A DNA stretch of 64,000 nt, taken from positions 31,749,894 to 31,813,893 of the forward strand of contig CM022672.1 in NCBI GenBank assembly GCA_012295275.1, given 5' to 3'. Position numbers and translations under genes: made by a program. This document shows positions 23,102 through 37,027 of this stretch, one piece after another; positions within the stretch are counted from its first letter, which is position 1; every line of letters starts with the position of its first letter. The DNA comes from Chrysomallon squamiferum. Taxonomy: Eukaryota; Mollusca; Gastropoda; Neomphalida; Peltospiridae. The notes under the pieces were generated by a model that worked only from the letters and a program-made list of their open reading frames with translations, had not been told where the DNA came from and did no database searches.

Positions 23102-24125
23102 TATATGCACTTAAGACCTTCTAGTTCTAACTCTGTTTAATTATTATGCAGACGACACATATAGAAATGAAATATTCAACCTTAAATACACACTTGTCAT
23201 TGCCATGTTTCCAGGAAAACGTAGATACATACAGAAAATACGAAAGGCAAAATACGGCGTGCATTGTGGGAAGCGGTGATTACCTCGGTTACTGGGCAAC
23301 CTTTTCAAGGTTGTCTTCATGGCCGAACGGTAACATCATCCGCCTTCGGAGTGAGTGAGTACCAAGCGTTCGATCCTAAACTACTCAGTCCTAAATTACA
23401 CACACAGAGAGACAGACACACAGACAACAACGCATACAATTGCGAGGCTACATATAAAAGTAGATTCGTGAGCTCTGAGTAGCCAGATCTCCGCCTTCGA
23501 TCTGAGTTTGTTATTAGTTTTTCTCTAAACCAACCTTTCATAAGTATGAAGTGCAAGAGCAATATAACATATCGGTGTATATTACATACTGTTTATTCTG
23601 TTTCAACAGTTTATTAACATAGACCAAATAATACTCCTGTTATTTAATGATCACCATTCACAGTAAATGTCCAGTAACAAACATACAGTTTATTTAATGT
23701 CGTAAATGTCCAGTAACAAACACGTCGTGTTTCACAGTCTTCATTTAGCAGACAACAAAAGTGTTTACTGATACAGTGGGAGATAATTCCTTTACCACTT
23801 GCATAGAGAGAAAGCTTGAGTTATTTCCCCTTAGTGTTTCGAATTTATTCTTTATTAATGGTAGATTTTGAAAAAGAAAGCTTTTGATACAATATCGTGG
23901 AAGCAGAAAAAAAAATACAAAATCAACAACAACAATTATATTAACTTCGGAGTTTCAAATCATGGATATCGATCTTTTCTAATAAACAGGAATCGTGTTT
24001 ATACATAAATGGTAAGATTACTAAACGCTTAAAACGTGACACAGGATATAGACAAGGGGATCTGTTATTTCACTGCGTTTTCATTTTGTGCGTTGAGAGT
24101 CTTGGAATCGTGGTAAGAAATAAAA

Positions 24126-24168
<43 letters not shown>

Positions 24169-25183
24169 GGGATTGAGATAAACGGCAATGAATTTTGAAA
24201 TTTCGCCGACGACACAACATTGCTATTAGGTTGGTGTGATAAAACTCTGTAAGCATCTGTGGAAACATTAAAATATTTGATCGATGTATCTGGTCTTAAA
24301 GTTAATGCATATCAAACAAATATAATAAACTTAGGGAAAGACCAAATTAATCATAAAAAAAATCTGATCAAAACAAAAATTAAAATGGACTACAGAATTC
24401 ACAATACTTGGGGTACGGTTTTCCACGGATCTGTATCAAATACAAGAATTAAACTTTAATGCAAAGTCGAATGATGTTAAAAGGCTGCTTGAACAATGGT
24501 CAAAATGTTCTTAGTCTCCTCTAAAAAAAATTACTGCAATAAAAAGTTTAGTTTTATCGAAAATTGTTTTTTTTTTTCTTCACTGCCAAATCCAACAAAC
24601 TATTTTTTTTTAAAATATTAGAAACCTATTTCTTTCAGTTTATTTGGAATAAAAAACCTGATAAAATAGCTAGAAAAAAACAAACACCCGCTGCCCCATT
24701 ATTTGACTATTATCAAAATGGTTGTTTAAGAGCAATAATTGTTAAGTTACTTTTTAATGTGTTAAAGATATCGTGGATTAAAGACATAAATTTTAGCAAG
24801 ACATTGCCTCTCTTTTGAGTAACTGTTTATAATCAAAAGCTTCACTGACATTAGTTTTAGGGTCAGCCTACAGTGAAGCAAAATTGTTGAAACGCACAAA
24901 TTCCTTTTGGAAAAATGTTTTACACATATGGTCAAACTTTCTAGAGAAATGTGAAAGCATAAGGGACAAGATAAAAATACTACGTCAACAGATATAATAT
25001 AATGTTCGCATTAAAACTGATAATAAATCAGCTTATTATAAGACAGTGGCAAAGAAAGGAATTTTGTTTTTAAAAGCTCTTTTTGCTAACGACAACTGTA
25101 TTTAATGCATTCCATTTTGTAGAATAGAAAATATAACTTAAGACCACAATTTTATATTTATAGTGTGTTGTTGCTAGCTATTA

Positions 25184-25221
<38 letters not shown>

Positions 25222-25270
25222 GCATAAATTTGGTATAGAGTTCTGTAACAAATGGTGGGAAGCTAACTAC
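23102..25270 (+). repeat. Duplicated segment A, copy 1
   Basis: From TATATGCACTTAAGACCTTC onward this segment matches 33,366-35,233 in the same order and orientation, at a level where most lines align by eye with few differences. It contains a tRNA-like element at its left and a broken LINE reverse transcriptase at its right. Copy 1 keeps about 340 bp of LINE (about 24,640-24,980) that copy 2 lacks. Confidence 0.9.
23317..23382 (+). mobile_element. tRNA-like SINE head (A and B box)
   Basis: ATGGCCGAACGGTAA resembles a Pol III A box and GCGTTCGATCC, some 45 bp later, a B box. Between them CCGCCTTCGG is an anticodon-arm-like hairpin. A related sequence on the minus strand lies at 51,073-51,108, and copy 2 of segment A keeps only the A-box half. 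It is a tRNA-derived repeat rather than a working tRNA, because acceptor-stem pairing is not visible. Confidence 0.4.
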
Positions 25271-25430
25271 AAACACCGAGCTTAGATACTTTCAGTACAA
25301 GAATTTATTATTTGTCTTAATAACAAACATTTGGTATTATATCGTATAAAAAGATTCAGTTAAATGTGAATTTTGTAATATGTTTAGTGAAAATGTAATA
25401 CGCATGTTCTCGTTATGATCTATTTTTCTA
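23930..25430 (+). pseudogene. LINE reverse transcriptase remnant, copy 1
   Basis: Recognisable pieces of a non-LTR retrotransposon RT follow in order but with frame breaks and stops. They are RQGD near 24,050, LFHCVFILCVESLGI, GIEINGNEF, then the catalytic FADDTTLLLGW near 24,210. After these come KVNAYQTNIINLGK, a thumb-like FIWNKKPDKIARK near 24,650 with the NGCLR segment, and a C-terminal KLRYFQYKNLLFVL with CEFCNMFSENV near 25,370, which is a zinc-knuckle region. This layout fits the L1/Tx1-like or jockey-like LINEs common in molluscs and fish; the clade is not decided. An AT microsatellite interrupts it at 24,128-24,168. It is dead. Confidence 0.85.
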
Positions 25431-25556
25431 TTTTGTTTTCTTATGTTTCTTACAATAATATACACTTTTATTTATGTGATCAAATATTTTTTTATGTCTA
25501 AAACAGGTTAATTTATTTACGTGAACAAATACCTCTAAAACATGTTAATTCTTCTT

Positions 25557-25587
<31 letters not shown>

Positions 25588-25860
25588 TTATTATTATTCT
25601 TATTATTATTATGGCTGTGGTTTTTACTAATGTTGTGGAGACTTCTGTATTTTAACACATTAATTTACTTTTACTTTTTTATTAGTTTGTTTTAGCTGTA
25701 TTATATATAATACTGTATCATTTGTAGTCAAATAAAAGAAAAGAAAAATAGAAAGAAAATTAAATAAATAAATAAAAATACCAACATATAAATTAAAAAG
25801 TGAAACAAGTAAATAAATAAACAAACAAATAAATTAATAAACAAACAATATTACCACACT
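25431..25860. other. AT-rich spacer with CTT and ATT runs
   Basis: (CTT)n at 25,550-25,586 followed by ATT; TAAA-type runs at 25,740-25,850. No gene seen. Confidence 0.7.
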
Positions 25861-25864
25861 GATG

Positions 25865-26611
25865 AGTATAAGTGTTAGTATTTGAACAAAGCTATTTTTG
25901 TTATACTAAATATAATAAAGGTAGTATTTGTCACACCTGTGTTTAGATCGCTCTGACTCATAACACATACAAATAAAGGAGTGTCCCATGTATTCTGATT
26001 CACCATTACATTGCATTTTTCACGATCATAGTATAACGTTTCTTGTCGCCAATACAACTGACACGCTATTTTGATCTGACCTACATAACAGACACTTGTT
26101 AACGATAACTTTTCATCAATATATTGACTGAGAAATAAAGCTAAATATTTTACAAAAAAAATTAGTAATGACAAATTATAATGTTTTTTTTTTTTTTTTT
26201 TTTTTTTTTTAATGACAATTTTGCACAAAGTGTATGTATCTACCGCCACACGTGGCGTGACTTGTCCGATATCTGATTTCAATCACGTGCTTATCAGCAG
26301 ACGACTTAGTAAACAGCGACACACAGAAAATATTTCAGTGACCTTGTCAAGCAGAAAGGAGTCAGTTCTAGGAAAACCACTCACAAGCAAGAAGCATTAT
26401 TCAGAAGTAGTCGGCCATTTTGAAATTTGAAGGTATTTTGTATTTTATTGTCATTTAATATATGCTGTACTATTGCTTTCCTTAAAACAAATCAGACATA
26501 TAGAAATTGTTATCTATTTTGTGAAGGCTATACAATTTTTTGTGTGAATTTTGTTAAAGGCTTTTTTTTCGTACCTAGCATACAGATTTATAAGAAATAT
26601 CGATAAAAAAT

Positions 26612-26644
<33 letters not shown>

Positions 26645-26793
26645 TCAATCGTCTTTATAATAATTATTATTATTCCATTAATAATAGTAGTAGTAGTAGT
26701 AATAATAGTATCACCTAAATATAGTTCAATGATTCATCTATTACTTATGCTATATATTTATCGATCGATTACTTTATATTACTTTATTACATT

Positions 26794-26824
<31 letters not shown>

Positions 26825-26973
26825 TTTTAGATTTATCTATACATCCCTGATCTCAGTGATCAATAGCAGAGTTGTTAAACGGAAATTACTCGTTTCTAAG
26901 AAATTATCGATCAGGAAGTTTTTCAGGTAGGTATGTACTTTAAAACTACAAAGTATTTTATATTGTTCTTATT

Positions 26974-27062
<89 letters not shown>

Positions 27063-27206
27063 TTCTTATTTATTTCTTTGCATGTGTTTCGTTCAGTCTT
27101 TCTTTCTTCCTTTCTTCATTCGTTCCTTCCTTGTTTATCTAACATTCATTTTGGTCTATCACCGATGCTAACCAATATATAAAATGTTTTCATCTACAAT
27201 GGAAAA

Positions 27207-27237
<31 letters not shown>

Positions 27238-27565
27238 AAACAAAGAAGAAAAGAAAAAAAGAATAAACATTATTGCTGCTATGGATATACATGTAACAAA
27301 CAGCGTTATAGCGTGAGGCTTTTTAAACATGAAAAAATATGTGCTAGACCCGACTATAAAATATTTCTTACCATCTGGTGTATGGAAGGTGTAACTAGAG
27401 GATGTGATAATATTATCTCATATAATTTTTATTACTTTTTATTATTATTATTATTATTATTATATACGAGTTTTAAAAGAAAGAAAAAGAATGTTTGGCA
27501 AATTGTTAATAACTACAGAGGCAAAAATTTAGTCAATAAAACATGCAGATTTTTGCATTTCATGT
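25865..27565 (+). repeat. Promoter-and-exon-like unit B, copy 1
   Basis: This block is closely repeated at 41,510-43,115 and more loosely at 43,600-44,160. In order it holds a TTGTCACACCTG-GTTTAGATCGCTCTGACTCA block and a CpG-richer block with ATCACGTGCTTATCAG. Next is a YY1-like CGGCCATTTTGAA followed by TTTGAAG|GTATTT at 26,407-26,437. About 400 bp later an exon-like 90-bp block (about 26,830-26,926) is bounded by TTTTAG and CAG|GTAGGT. ATTT and ATT microsatellites and an A-run (27,208-27,230) follow. No open coding frame follows this copy. Confidence 0.8.
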
Positions 27566-27566
27566 A

Positions 27567-27761
27567 ATATTATTTTATTGCTTGCCAAAGGGTTTCTGAT
27601 AATAGTAAGTCGCATTTTCTTTAAAGTTTATTTTTAATATATGTTCAGCTATTAAATGAATTACGAAACAGAATTATTTGCTTCCCGGAGTGTCTGCCAA
27701 ATATTGTAAATTAATAGTAATAATAATGACAAAGACGAACGAAAAAGATTATTACTATTAC

Positions 27762-27804
<43 letters not shown>

Positions 27805-28440
27805 AAAACTATTTTGTTTATTATTTATCACAATAATTACATAATATTAACTCTTCCTTTCTGTGTTGTGTTAAGAGAAAATCTTATTTTACAAATTTTA
27901 AAATAAACGTTTAAATGTATTTTGAAATTAGTGATTTATTGAAATGTATTAAATAAAAAACTTTTAATAGCTCTTTTCTGCAGAGAATTAAATATTTATT
28001 ACAGAAATCTTAAATGAAATTTCTACCAAGATGTATTCACTTTTTTTTCTTTTTTTTTCATTTCTTTTTTCTCATTTCTTTTTCTTATTATTTTTTCTTC
28101 AAAACAAAAAATAAAATGAAAATAAAAATAAAACTAAGATAAATAAAAATAATATAATAATAAAATAACGAAAATAAAATAAATTAAAAAATACAACATG
28201 TAGAACCCGAGTTTGAGTTCCTTGTTGTTTGTTTTCTTGTTTCATAACAAACTTGTGGCCATAGAGACATTTACATTTTTTAAATTTGTGTTAGTATTAC
28301 TTTAATAGAATGAACAAAAAGACGTGATTTAACTTACATTAATTTTTCTTTTCGCTTTTGAAATAAAAAATCTTCAAAATAAAATATACCCCGGGTGTTT
28401 TCTAGAACGGCTTGCATCTCAGTTCCAGTGTAACAGGTCG
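27567..28440. other. AT-rich spacer, no gene
   Basis: (ATT)n at 27,757-27,803, T-rich then A-rich homopolymer-like runs at 28,040-28,200. Nothing coding was found. Confidence 0.65.
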
Positions 28441-28445
28441 CAATC

Positions 28446-29017
28446 CTCTGTCACGTCTGAAACACGATTGTCAGATTCCGAGTCTCTGTCACGTCTGAAA
28501 CACGGTTGTAAGATTACGAGTCTCTGCCACGTCTGAAACACGGTTGTAAGATTGCGAGTCTCTGTCACGTCTGAAACACGGTTGTAAGATTGCGAGTCTC
28601 TGACACGTCTGAAACACGGTTGTAAGATTGCGAGTCTCTGTCACGTCTGAAACACGGTTGTAAGATTGCGAGTCTCTGTCACGTCTGAAACACGGTTGTA
28701 AGATTGCGAGTCTCTGTCACGTCTGAAACACGGTTGTAAGATTGCGAGTCTCTGACACGTCTGAAACACGGTTGTAAGATTGCGAGTCTCTGTCACGTCT
28801 GAAACACGGTTGTAAGACTGCGAGTCTCTGACACGTCTGAAACACGGTTGTAAGATTGTGAGTCTCTGTCACGTCTGAAACAGGGTTGTAAGATTGCGAG
28901 TCTCTGTCACGTCTGAAACACGGTTGTAAGATTGCGAGTCTCTGTCACGTCTGAAACACGGTTGTAAGATTGCGAGTCTCTGTCACGTCTGAAACACGGT
29001 TGTAAGATTGCGAGTCT
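28446..29017. repeat. Minisatellite, 15 copies of a 38-bp unit
   Basis: The unit begins TCTCTGTCACGTCTGAAACA and ends CGGTTGTAAGATTGCGAG. Fifteen copies stand end to end at a strict 38-bp step. Substitutions are few and concentrated in the first copies (GATTGTCAGATTCCGAG in copy 1, ATTACGAG in copy 2); the middle copies are nearly identical. The unit is much more GC-rich than the flanks and has several CpGs. It has no spacer and no open frame shared by all copies. Confidence 0.97.
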
Positions 29018-29328
29018 CTGGCGCGGCGTGAAAACACGTGAACTTTGTTACATTGGAAGTTGATATGCTGCAATGTTACATAACTTTCTAACTGGTACTG
29101 CGAAACATTAATAGATGTTAATACTGAAAGAGAAACATGGTATATGTCATTTTTATAATTAATCTAAATTTTGTGGTATACGTTTACATGTTGTCATCCC
29201 AGAGTATATTCCAAAGGTAATACTAGATGAATGTGTTTTTGTTATGGCAATAATAATGAAAGAGAAAAATCGATTTTGGCGATGATGAATTTTAGTGTAT
29301 TTTTAACAATATATCTGTGAGATAAATC

Positions 29329-29363
<35 letters not shown>

Positions 29364-30215
29364 TTTCTGGTGTACACTACATGACTATCAGCAGTCTGTC
29401 AGTTAATATAATTATTTTAAGGATGTGAAATCGTGTTTTTTTATTAATATAGATTCAGCTGAAGAACATTATCTCAAGTCTTACAAATATTATTTATTAG
29501 CAAGTCAACACAAATCGTTATTTCGAACTATAGAGACACCCGTTGTCTATTAGTATTAAAGTAAGAATGATTACATTTCGGGTAAATGTTGTTAATTGCA
29601 TCACTTTTAGTTACAATCTTAGTCACCATATTACAAACGATATTTCTAGTCCTTCGTTATCTTATAGATATGTGATTTTATTAACATACATTCTTTAATT
29701 CGTGTGGATGTTCTGTGGTTAAAACATGCTGTTAAAAGAATTTTACGTCATCACTTATTACAAGACAATGATGATTTTGAGTGGTCTAAAGGTATTAACT
29801 ATAGAATCTTTAAATTAGAACATTATCTGTTAAAATAGTCACACCAAAATGCTACAATAATATGTAACTTTAAAACTGTTAATGTGAAACAGTAAAGGAT
29901 TTAATACTGGAAAGGAAAAAACGGTAACTGTATTTTTATGATGAATCTAAACTGCCAGGCGTAGTTTACTTCTTGTAACCATATTATAAATGCTAAATTA
30001 AGTCTCTCTCTTTTTTCTTTTTTTTTTTTTTTCTTTTTAAAGGTAATACTAGATGAATGTACTTTTTTAATATGTATATTACATATATACTGGTAATGTG
30101 AAACATTAATGGGAGTAATAATAAAAAAGAAAATAAATGAAATCTGTAATTTCAGAGTATATTTTTACCGTACATCTTCACACACTCACACACAGAGACG
30201 CAGATGCACACACCA
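29018..30215. other. Diverged duplicated AT-rich block
   Basis: Sequence around 29,095-29,235 recurs in weaker form at about 29,865-30,060, including GTAATACTAGATGAATGT at 29,217 and 30,044. A third partial copy follows at 30,090. (CA)n lies at 29,331-29,360. An unexplained 45-codon open frame (VDVLWLKHAVKRILRHHLL at its start) occupies about 29,702-29,839 without splice support. Confidence 0.55.
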
Positions 30216-30219
30216 TAGT

Positions 30220-30221
<2 letters not shown>

Positions 30222-30263
<42 letters not shown>

Positions 30264-31245
30264 CACAGAGACACGTACATTCATACCTTCAATCATTCAC
30301 GAACAGGCGTAAAGAAATGAACGTACAACATTTTGGCATTGTTTCAATTTGTAAAACAACGTTTCTATTCATTTACAACGTTGTATTTTTCTCTGTAGTT
30401 TGCAACAGAAAGATGCGGAAACTGACAAAATGCGCTCGCTTTTATATGTTTCGGTTGTCATAGAAATAATTGTGTTACCGTAGCTCTCGTAACCGAGTTA
30501 TATAGCAATATAAAATGATGTTAGTATTTGTAGTAGCTCTTGTATGTAGTAGTTGTAGTAGTAGTAATAGTCTGAGTTGTATTTTAGGGGATGTGACAGT
30601 GGTTGCAGCCGTTATAAGTGATGATGACTGAAGCAGTAGTAACAGTATTATAGTAATAAAACTACCAGTACTGATAGCAGTAGTAGTAATAGTGGTTGTA
30701 GTTACAACAGTCGTGGTAGGAACAGTATTGTAACCACTGTCACCATAGCTACGCTAATATTAACCTACTAATCCCAAATTCAATACCATCATTATACGAC
30801 CAGATATACATAAACCACCCCAGAAAAAATCCTCAGAAAACCCCCCAGAAGCCCACAATTCCCCCCCAAAAAACAAAAATACAATTACTATTATTACTAC
30901 AACTAGAGTCAAAACAACAACTATAGATCGGTAGTAGTGGTAGTAGTAGAAAGAGTAGTAAAACAGTAGCAGTAGTAGTAGCAGTCGTAGGGATAGTAAT
31001 AATAAAAATGATAATAGTAGTAGTAGTAGCAGTAGTAGTTATAATAATAATAATACTAATACTAATAATAATAATAATGACAGTAGTAGTAGTAGTAATA
31101 GTAGTAATAATAACAATAATATTGATGATAGTAGTAGTAGTTGTAAAAATGAAACAATGAAAAAAGGTCCAAAAAGAAAGACAACAAGAAACAACAACAA
31201 CAAAAACAAAAACAAAATAAAATAAAATAAATTAAAATAAAGTAA
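30222..31245. repeat. GT run and a long TAG/GTA-rich tract
   Basis: (GT)n at 30,222-30,260. From about 30,540 to 31,145 the sequence is dominated by interrupted TAG/AGT/AAT triplets, an old triplet array broken by substitutions. C-rich CCCCCC and A-rich patches occur at 30,810-30,880. No gene seen. Confidence 0.75.
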
Positions 31246-31439
31246 ATTCACCAGCTGTTTTATGACTTATTTGTATTTCATATTTACTTACTACTTTGTA
31301 TTTACACGTCTACAAATACAAACTATTAGAATTTTAGCACCTGCCTACTCACTTATTTTGTTCTAACAGTCAAACGCTATGCTTTCATCCTCGTTTTTCT
31401 TTTTTTTTCTTTTTTTCAATCTTCTCCTTCTTCGCACTG

Positions 31440-31740
31440 TCTGTACTGACATATGTTCTTAATAAGCAAGGTAAACCGCAGACACGTCAGTTTACTGTTC
31501 CAAGGACACGCGGTTCTAAAGACAAATTCTGCTACTACATTAGACTGAACTTACAAACACGAGTAGAGACCCGGCATTAATCTGCAAGACGTGTGTGAAT
31601 GTAGCGCGGAGTCGACACCGGGAGACATGGAATTTCAGTTCAGTGTGGCTGATGGTTTCAGTCACAGAGTGAACGCCGTGTAGGAGTTCAACAGGAGTTC
31701 ATTTACTTGTGTTTTTATTCTGTGTAAAGAAACCCGTATA
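31440..31740. other. GC-richer island, no gene assigned
   Basis: The block 31,470-31,700 has many CpGs and a short ATG frame beginning MEFQFSVADGFSH and stopping after 18 residues. It could be a promoter or old first exon; no partner exon was found. Confidence 0.3.
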
Positions 31741-33005
31741 TTCCAACCCCTCTACCACAGCTCATTGGTCAAAAAGAACTCATACACCCACGTTTATAAT
31801 GAATGATGTAACATGTGTATTAAATACATAATACATTATTACTCGAACAGAACCTATACACACACTTTCGTAATAAATGATATAATGTATTTAATACGTA
31901 ATATATTATATTAATTATCAAATGTAATCCTTACGCTGGCGTTCATAATGAATAATATATAATACATTTTAAATATATAATAATATAGACATTAAAAATA
32001 TCATATTTTCAGATTGACTTTATATATATAAAATAAATATTTATAGCCTTTACCCAAATTATTATTATTATTAGTAGTAGTAGTAGTAGTAGTACTAATA
32101 GTAGTTATAGTAATTGAAGTACGAGTAGTAGTAGTTGTAGTAATAGTAGTAGTAGTGTATTATACATTATTTTAATGTTTCTATCACAAATATGAAAACA
32201 CATCATCATTATCGACATTATTATATTACTAGTACTCTATTATTATTATTATTTAGTTAGTTAGTTAGTTAGTAGTAGTAGTAGTAGTAGCAGTTGTTGT
32301 TGTTGTTGTATTATTAGTAGTAGTAGTAGGATAAATGTGTTAATCGGGTTAAGATTGCAATATAAAAATTCTAAATTAATGTCAGTTTCGTAATATATTC
32401 TTTTTAAAAAAACAAACCAGTATTTAGGCGTATAGAAGAATTACCAGTATTATTATTATATATAACTTAGCATAACGAGTTTTAACTGTTAACGTGGGAC
32501 TGGGAAAAATTAAACGCTTATCTGATTATGTGTCATCTGCTACAGCAGTATTTTCACAAGATTCAGCGTTTCTATCCGTCTCGTGCGTCTCACGCGCTTT
32601 GAGTCACTATGGCAATAGCTGAGTGACGGAGGCGATAGAAGTGGGAGGAGCTAATATTTGTCAGAAATGTTGGCGATTTATCTCTACGGCGGAACCCAGA
32701 TAGGGAGGAAACTGGTAATGGGGGGTGACTAAAGTCCGCACAAAAAGTTCTAGGTGTGGTTACACTCCCGTCCCCTCAGAAAGAGTTAGATTCTGTCCTG
32801 TATATTTAATATTCTGAACTCGACACCCCAAAATATCTATTGACAAAATATGTACCTACTTATATACTGAACTGAAAGCGATATAAACACATATGTATCG
32901 AGAATTACAAAGATAGTTTCACTAACATGTAGAACTGTCTACAGTTAAACTAAATATAGATGTAGACAAGTCTGTTAAACTGGTTAACACTGAATCAGAT
33001 ACAGA
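31741..33005. other. AT-rich DNA with TAG/TTAG microsatellites and a GC-richer patch
   Basis: (TAG)n near 32,065-32,160 and 32,270-32,330, with (TTAG)n at 32,251-32,275. The patch 32,555-32,790 is GC-richer, with GTCACTATGGCAATAGCTGA and TGACGGAGG. Nothing coding was supported. Confidence 0.55.
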
Positions 33006-33008
33006 TAG

Positions 33009-33123
<115 letters not shown>

Positions 33124-33365
33124 ACTAAATTTAGAAGTAGACAAGTTTGTTAAGCTGATAATTCCAAATTTTATAGTTCTATGAGAGCTATATATTGATT
33201 CTGCTATTTCTGTATGATTGATAGATTAGTTAATGACTTTACAATGAGCAAATCGTCGAGCACACATTCATTCATTCATACATACATACATAGATATATA
33301 CCTAAATATACTCACACGCAGACATACTCATACATACGAGGGATTAGAGCATGTATTTATATTTA

Positions 33366-35233
33366 TATATGCACTTAAGACCTTCTGGCTCTAACTAACT
33401 TCTGACGACACATACAGAAATGGAATATTCAACTTGCCAGTCCCATGTTTCCAGGAAAACACAGATGCACACAGAAATAACGAAAGTCAAAATACGGCGT
33501 GCTTTGTGGGAAGCGGTGATTACCTCAGTTACTGGGCAGACTTTTCAAGGTTGTCTTCATGGCCGGACGGTGACGTTGTCAGCGGTATCTGACGGGGTTT
33601 GTGAGGTCGTGATTGGACTTTGTCTTCCTGTGGTAGCGCCGTACTGTTATCAAAAGTCTAATGAAACGTACATAAAAAATACTCAATCCTAAATTAACAC
33701 ACACAGAGAGACAGATACACAGACAACAACACATACAATTGCGAGGCTACATTTAAAAGTAGATTCGTGAGCTCTGATTATCCAGATCTCCACCTTCCAT
33801 CTGAGTTTGTTATTATTTTTTTTTCCTAAACTAACCTTTCATAAGTATGAAGTACAAGAGCAATATAACATATCGGTGTATATAATATACACTTTATTTT
33901 GTTTCAACAGTTTACTAAGATAGATCATGATCATACAGTGTAATTCCTATTAGTAAATAAATAATAATCATAATCATAAAAACAACAACAACAACAACAA
34001 CAACAACAATAATAATAAAAATAATAACAAAACTCCTGTTATTTAATGATCACCACTCACAGTAAATGTCGAGTAACAAACACTTCGTGTTTCACAGTCT
34101 TCATTTAGAAGACAACAAAAGTGTTTACTGATACAGAGGGAGATAATTCCTATACCACTTGCATAGAGAGAAAAGTTTGAGTTATTTCCCTTTAGCGTTT
34201 CGAATTTATTCTTAATTAATTGTATATTTTGAATAAAACCTTTTGATACAACATCGATTAATTATTTTAAAAACCCAACATATTCGTACTTTGGAGTTTC
34301 AAATCAAACATGGATATCAACCTTTTCTAATAAACAGGAATCGTTTTTATATATAAATTACTAAACGCTTAAAACGTGACACAGGATATAGACAAGGGGA
34401 TCTGTTATTTCACTGCGTTTTCATTTTGTGTGTTGAGAGTCTTGGAATCTTGGTAAGAAATAAGTAAATATATATATACGGGATTGAGATAAACGGCAAT
34501 GAATTCAAAATTTCACAGTTCGCCGACGACACAACATTGCTATTAGGCTGGTCTGATAAAACTCTGTGAGCATCTGTGGAAACAAAATATTTGATCGATG
34601 TATCTGATCTTAAAGTTAATGCGTATCAAACAAATATAATAAACTTAGGGAAAGACCAAATTAATCACAAAAAAAATCTGATCAAAACAAAAATTAAAAT
34701 GGACTACAGAATTCACAATACTTGGGGTACGGTTTTCCACGGATCTGTATCAAATACAAGAATTAAACTTTAATGCAAAGTCGAATGAGGTTAAAAGGCT
34801 GCTTGAACAATGGTCAAAATGTTCCTAGTCTCCTCTAAGAAAAATTACCGCAGTCAAACGTTTAGTTTTATCGAAAATTGTTTCTTTTTTTCTTCAAAGT
34901 CAAATCTAACAATCTGTTTCTTTAAAATATTGGAAGCTTATTTCTTTCAGTTTACTACGTCAATAGATATAATATAATGTTCACATTAAAACTGATGATA
35001 AATCAGTTTATTATAAGACAGTGGCAACATTTTTTTTTTTTTTTTTTTTTTTTGCTAACGACAACTGGATTTCATGCATTCCATTTTGTACAAAAGAAAA
35101 TATAACTTAAGACCACAATTTTATATTTATAGTGTATTGATGCTAGCTATTAAAAGAAAAGAAATTAACATAAATTTGAAATAGAGTTCTGTGACAAATA
35201 GTGGGAAGCTAGCTAAAAACACCGAGCTTAGAT
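33366..35233 (+). repeat. Duplicated segment A, copy 2
   Basis: Second copy of 23,102-25,270 in the same orientation. It differs by a (CAA)n-AAT insertion at 33,976-34,022 and by a replaced stretch after ATGGCCGGACGGTGAC that removes the B-box half of the tRNA-like element. It also has a deletion of about 340 bp at 34,950 and a T-run at 35,032-35,053. Where the LINE ORF is broken in copy 1 it is largely broken the same way here, so the element was already dead before the segment was duplicated. Confidence 0.9.
34290..35225 (+). pseudogene. LINE reverse transcriptase remnant, copy 2
   Basis: RQGD near 34,395, GIEINGNEFKISQFADDTTL near 34,485-34,540 and KVNAYQTNIINLGK near 34,612 are recognisable. 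The thumb region with WNKKPD is deleted and the frame is broken. In copy 2 the stretch before FADD keeps two extra residues (S-Q) that copy 1 has lost. Confidence 0.82.
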
Positions 35234-35299
35234 TTTCTATTTACGAGTTTGTTTGTTGGTTGTCTTTGTCGTTTTCACTGAAATCATTTTTCTTCTGAC

Positions 35300-36480
<1,181 letters not shown>

Positions 36481-36489
36481 GACTAAACT

Positions 36490-36725
36490 GTACCATATTT
36501 GTATCCGCCCTGTAGTACCCTATTTGTCTATATTATCACACCTCTTTCTATCCTTCCATATTTGTGTCCACCCTATTCTACACTTTTTGTACCCACCCTG
36601 TGTTACCTCATTTATTTCCGCCCTATCATACCCTCTTTATGTCCATTTACTACTACCCTTTGTGCCCACCCTATTTTATATATATTTTTGTGTCCGCTCT
36701 GTCCTACACTAAACCGCTTATCAAT
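36490..36725. repeat. Degenerate minisatellite of about 33-36 bp
   Basis: A pyrimidine-rich unit of the form TTTGTGTCCACCCTATTCTA recurs about six or seven times with many substitutions, from CATATTTGTATCCGCCCTGT to TTTGTGTCCGCTCTGTCCTA. All three + frames stay open because of the repeat, not because it is a gene. Confidence 0.75.
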
Positions 36726-36917
36726 ATCTTGAATGAATGTTTTGTCGAACCAGACTATCTGAACATCATGCATAAAACCTCCTACAGGCCAGTATGAATA
36801 ATACAAGTTATCGCTTCGCTGGTTTTTATAATCTTTCAGATCACTCGTTCCTATAGTGGTATTTTTAAAGTCAAACCATTTGCCAATGTTCTTGTTTCAA
36901 ATATCGAATAGTTTTAA

Positions 36918-36940
36918 TAATAATAATAATAAATAAAAAA

Positions 36941-37024
<84 letters not shown>
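36918..37024. repeat. (AAT)n microsatellite, about 100 bp
   Basis: Imperfect AAT array interrupted by AAAAA and AAC. Confidence 0.95.

Positions 37025-37027
<3 letters not shown>

Noticed and set aside
27184-27567. 127-residue open frame with a lysine-rich start
   Set aside because: It begins in an A-run. The cysteine-containing part is not preserved in the second copy at 42.9-43.1 kb, where the frame is broken.
28446-29017. CRISPR-like regular array
   Set aside because: The 38-bp units are contiguous with no variable spacers, and the genome is animal. It is a minisatellite.
36499-36806. Overlapping open frames in three phases
   Set aside because: All frames are open because a pyrimidine-rich minisatellite lacks stops; composition is repeat translation.
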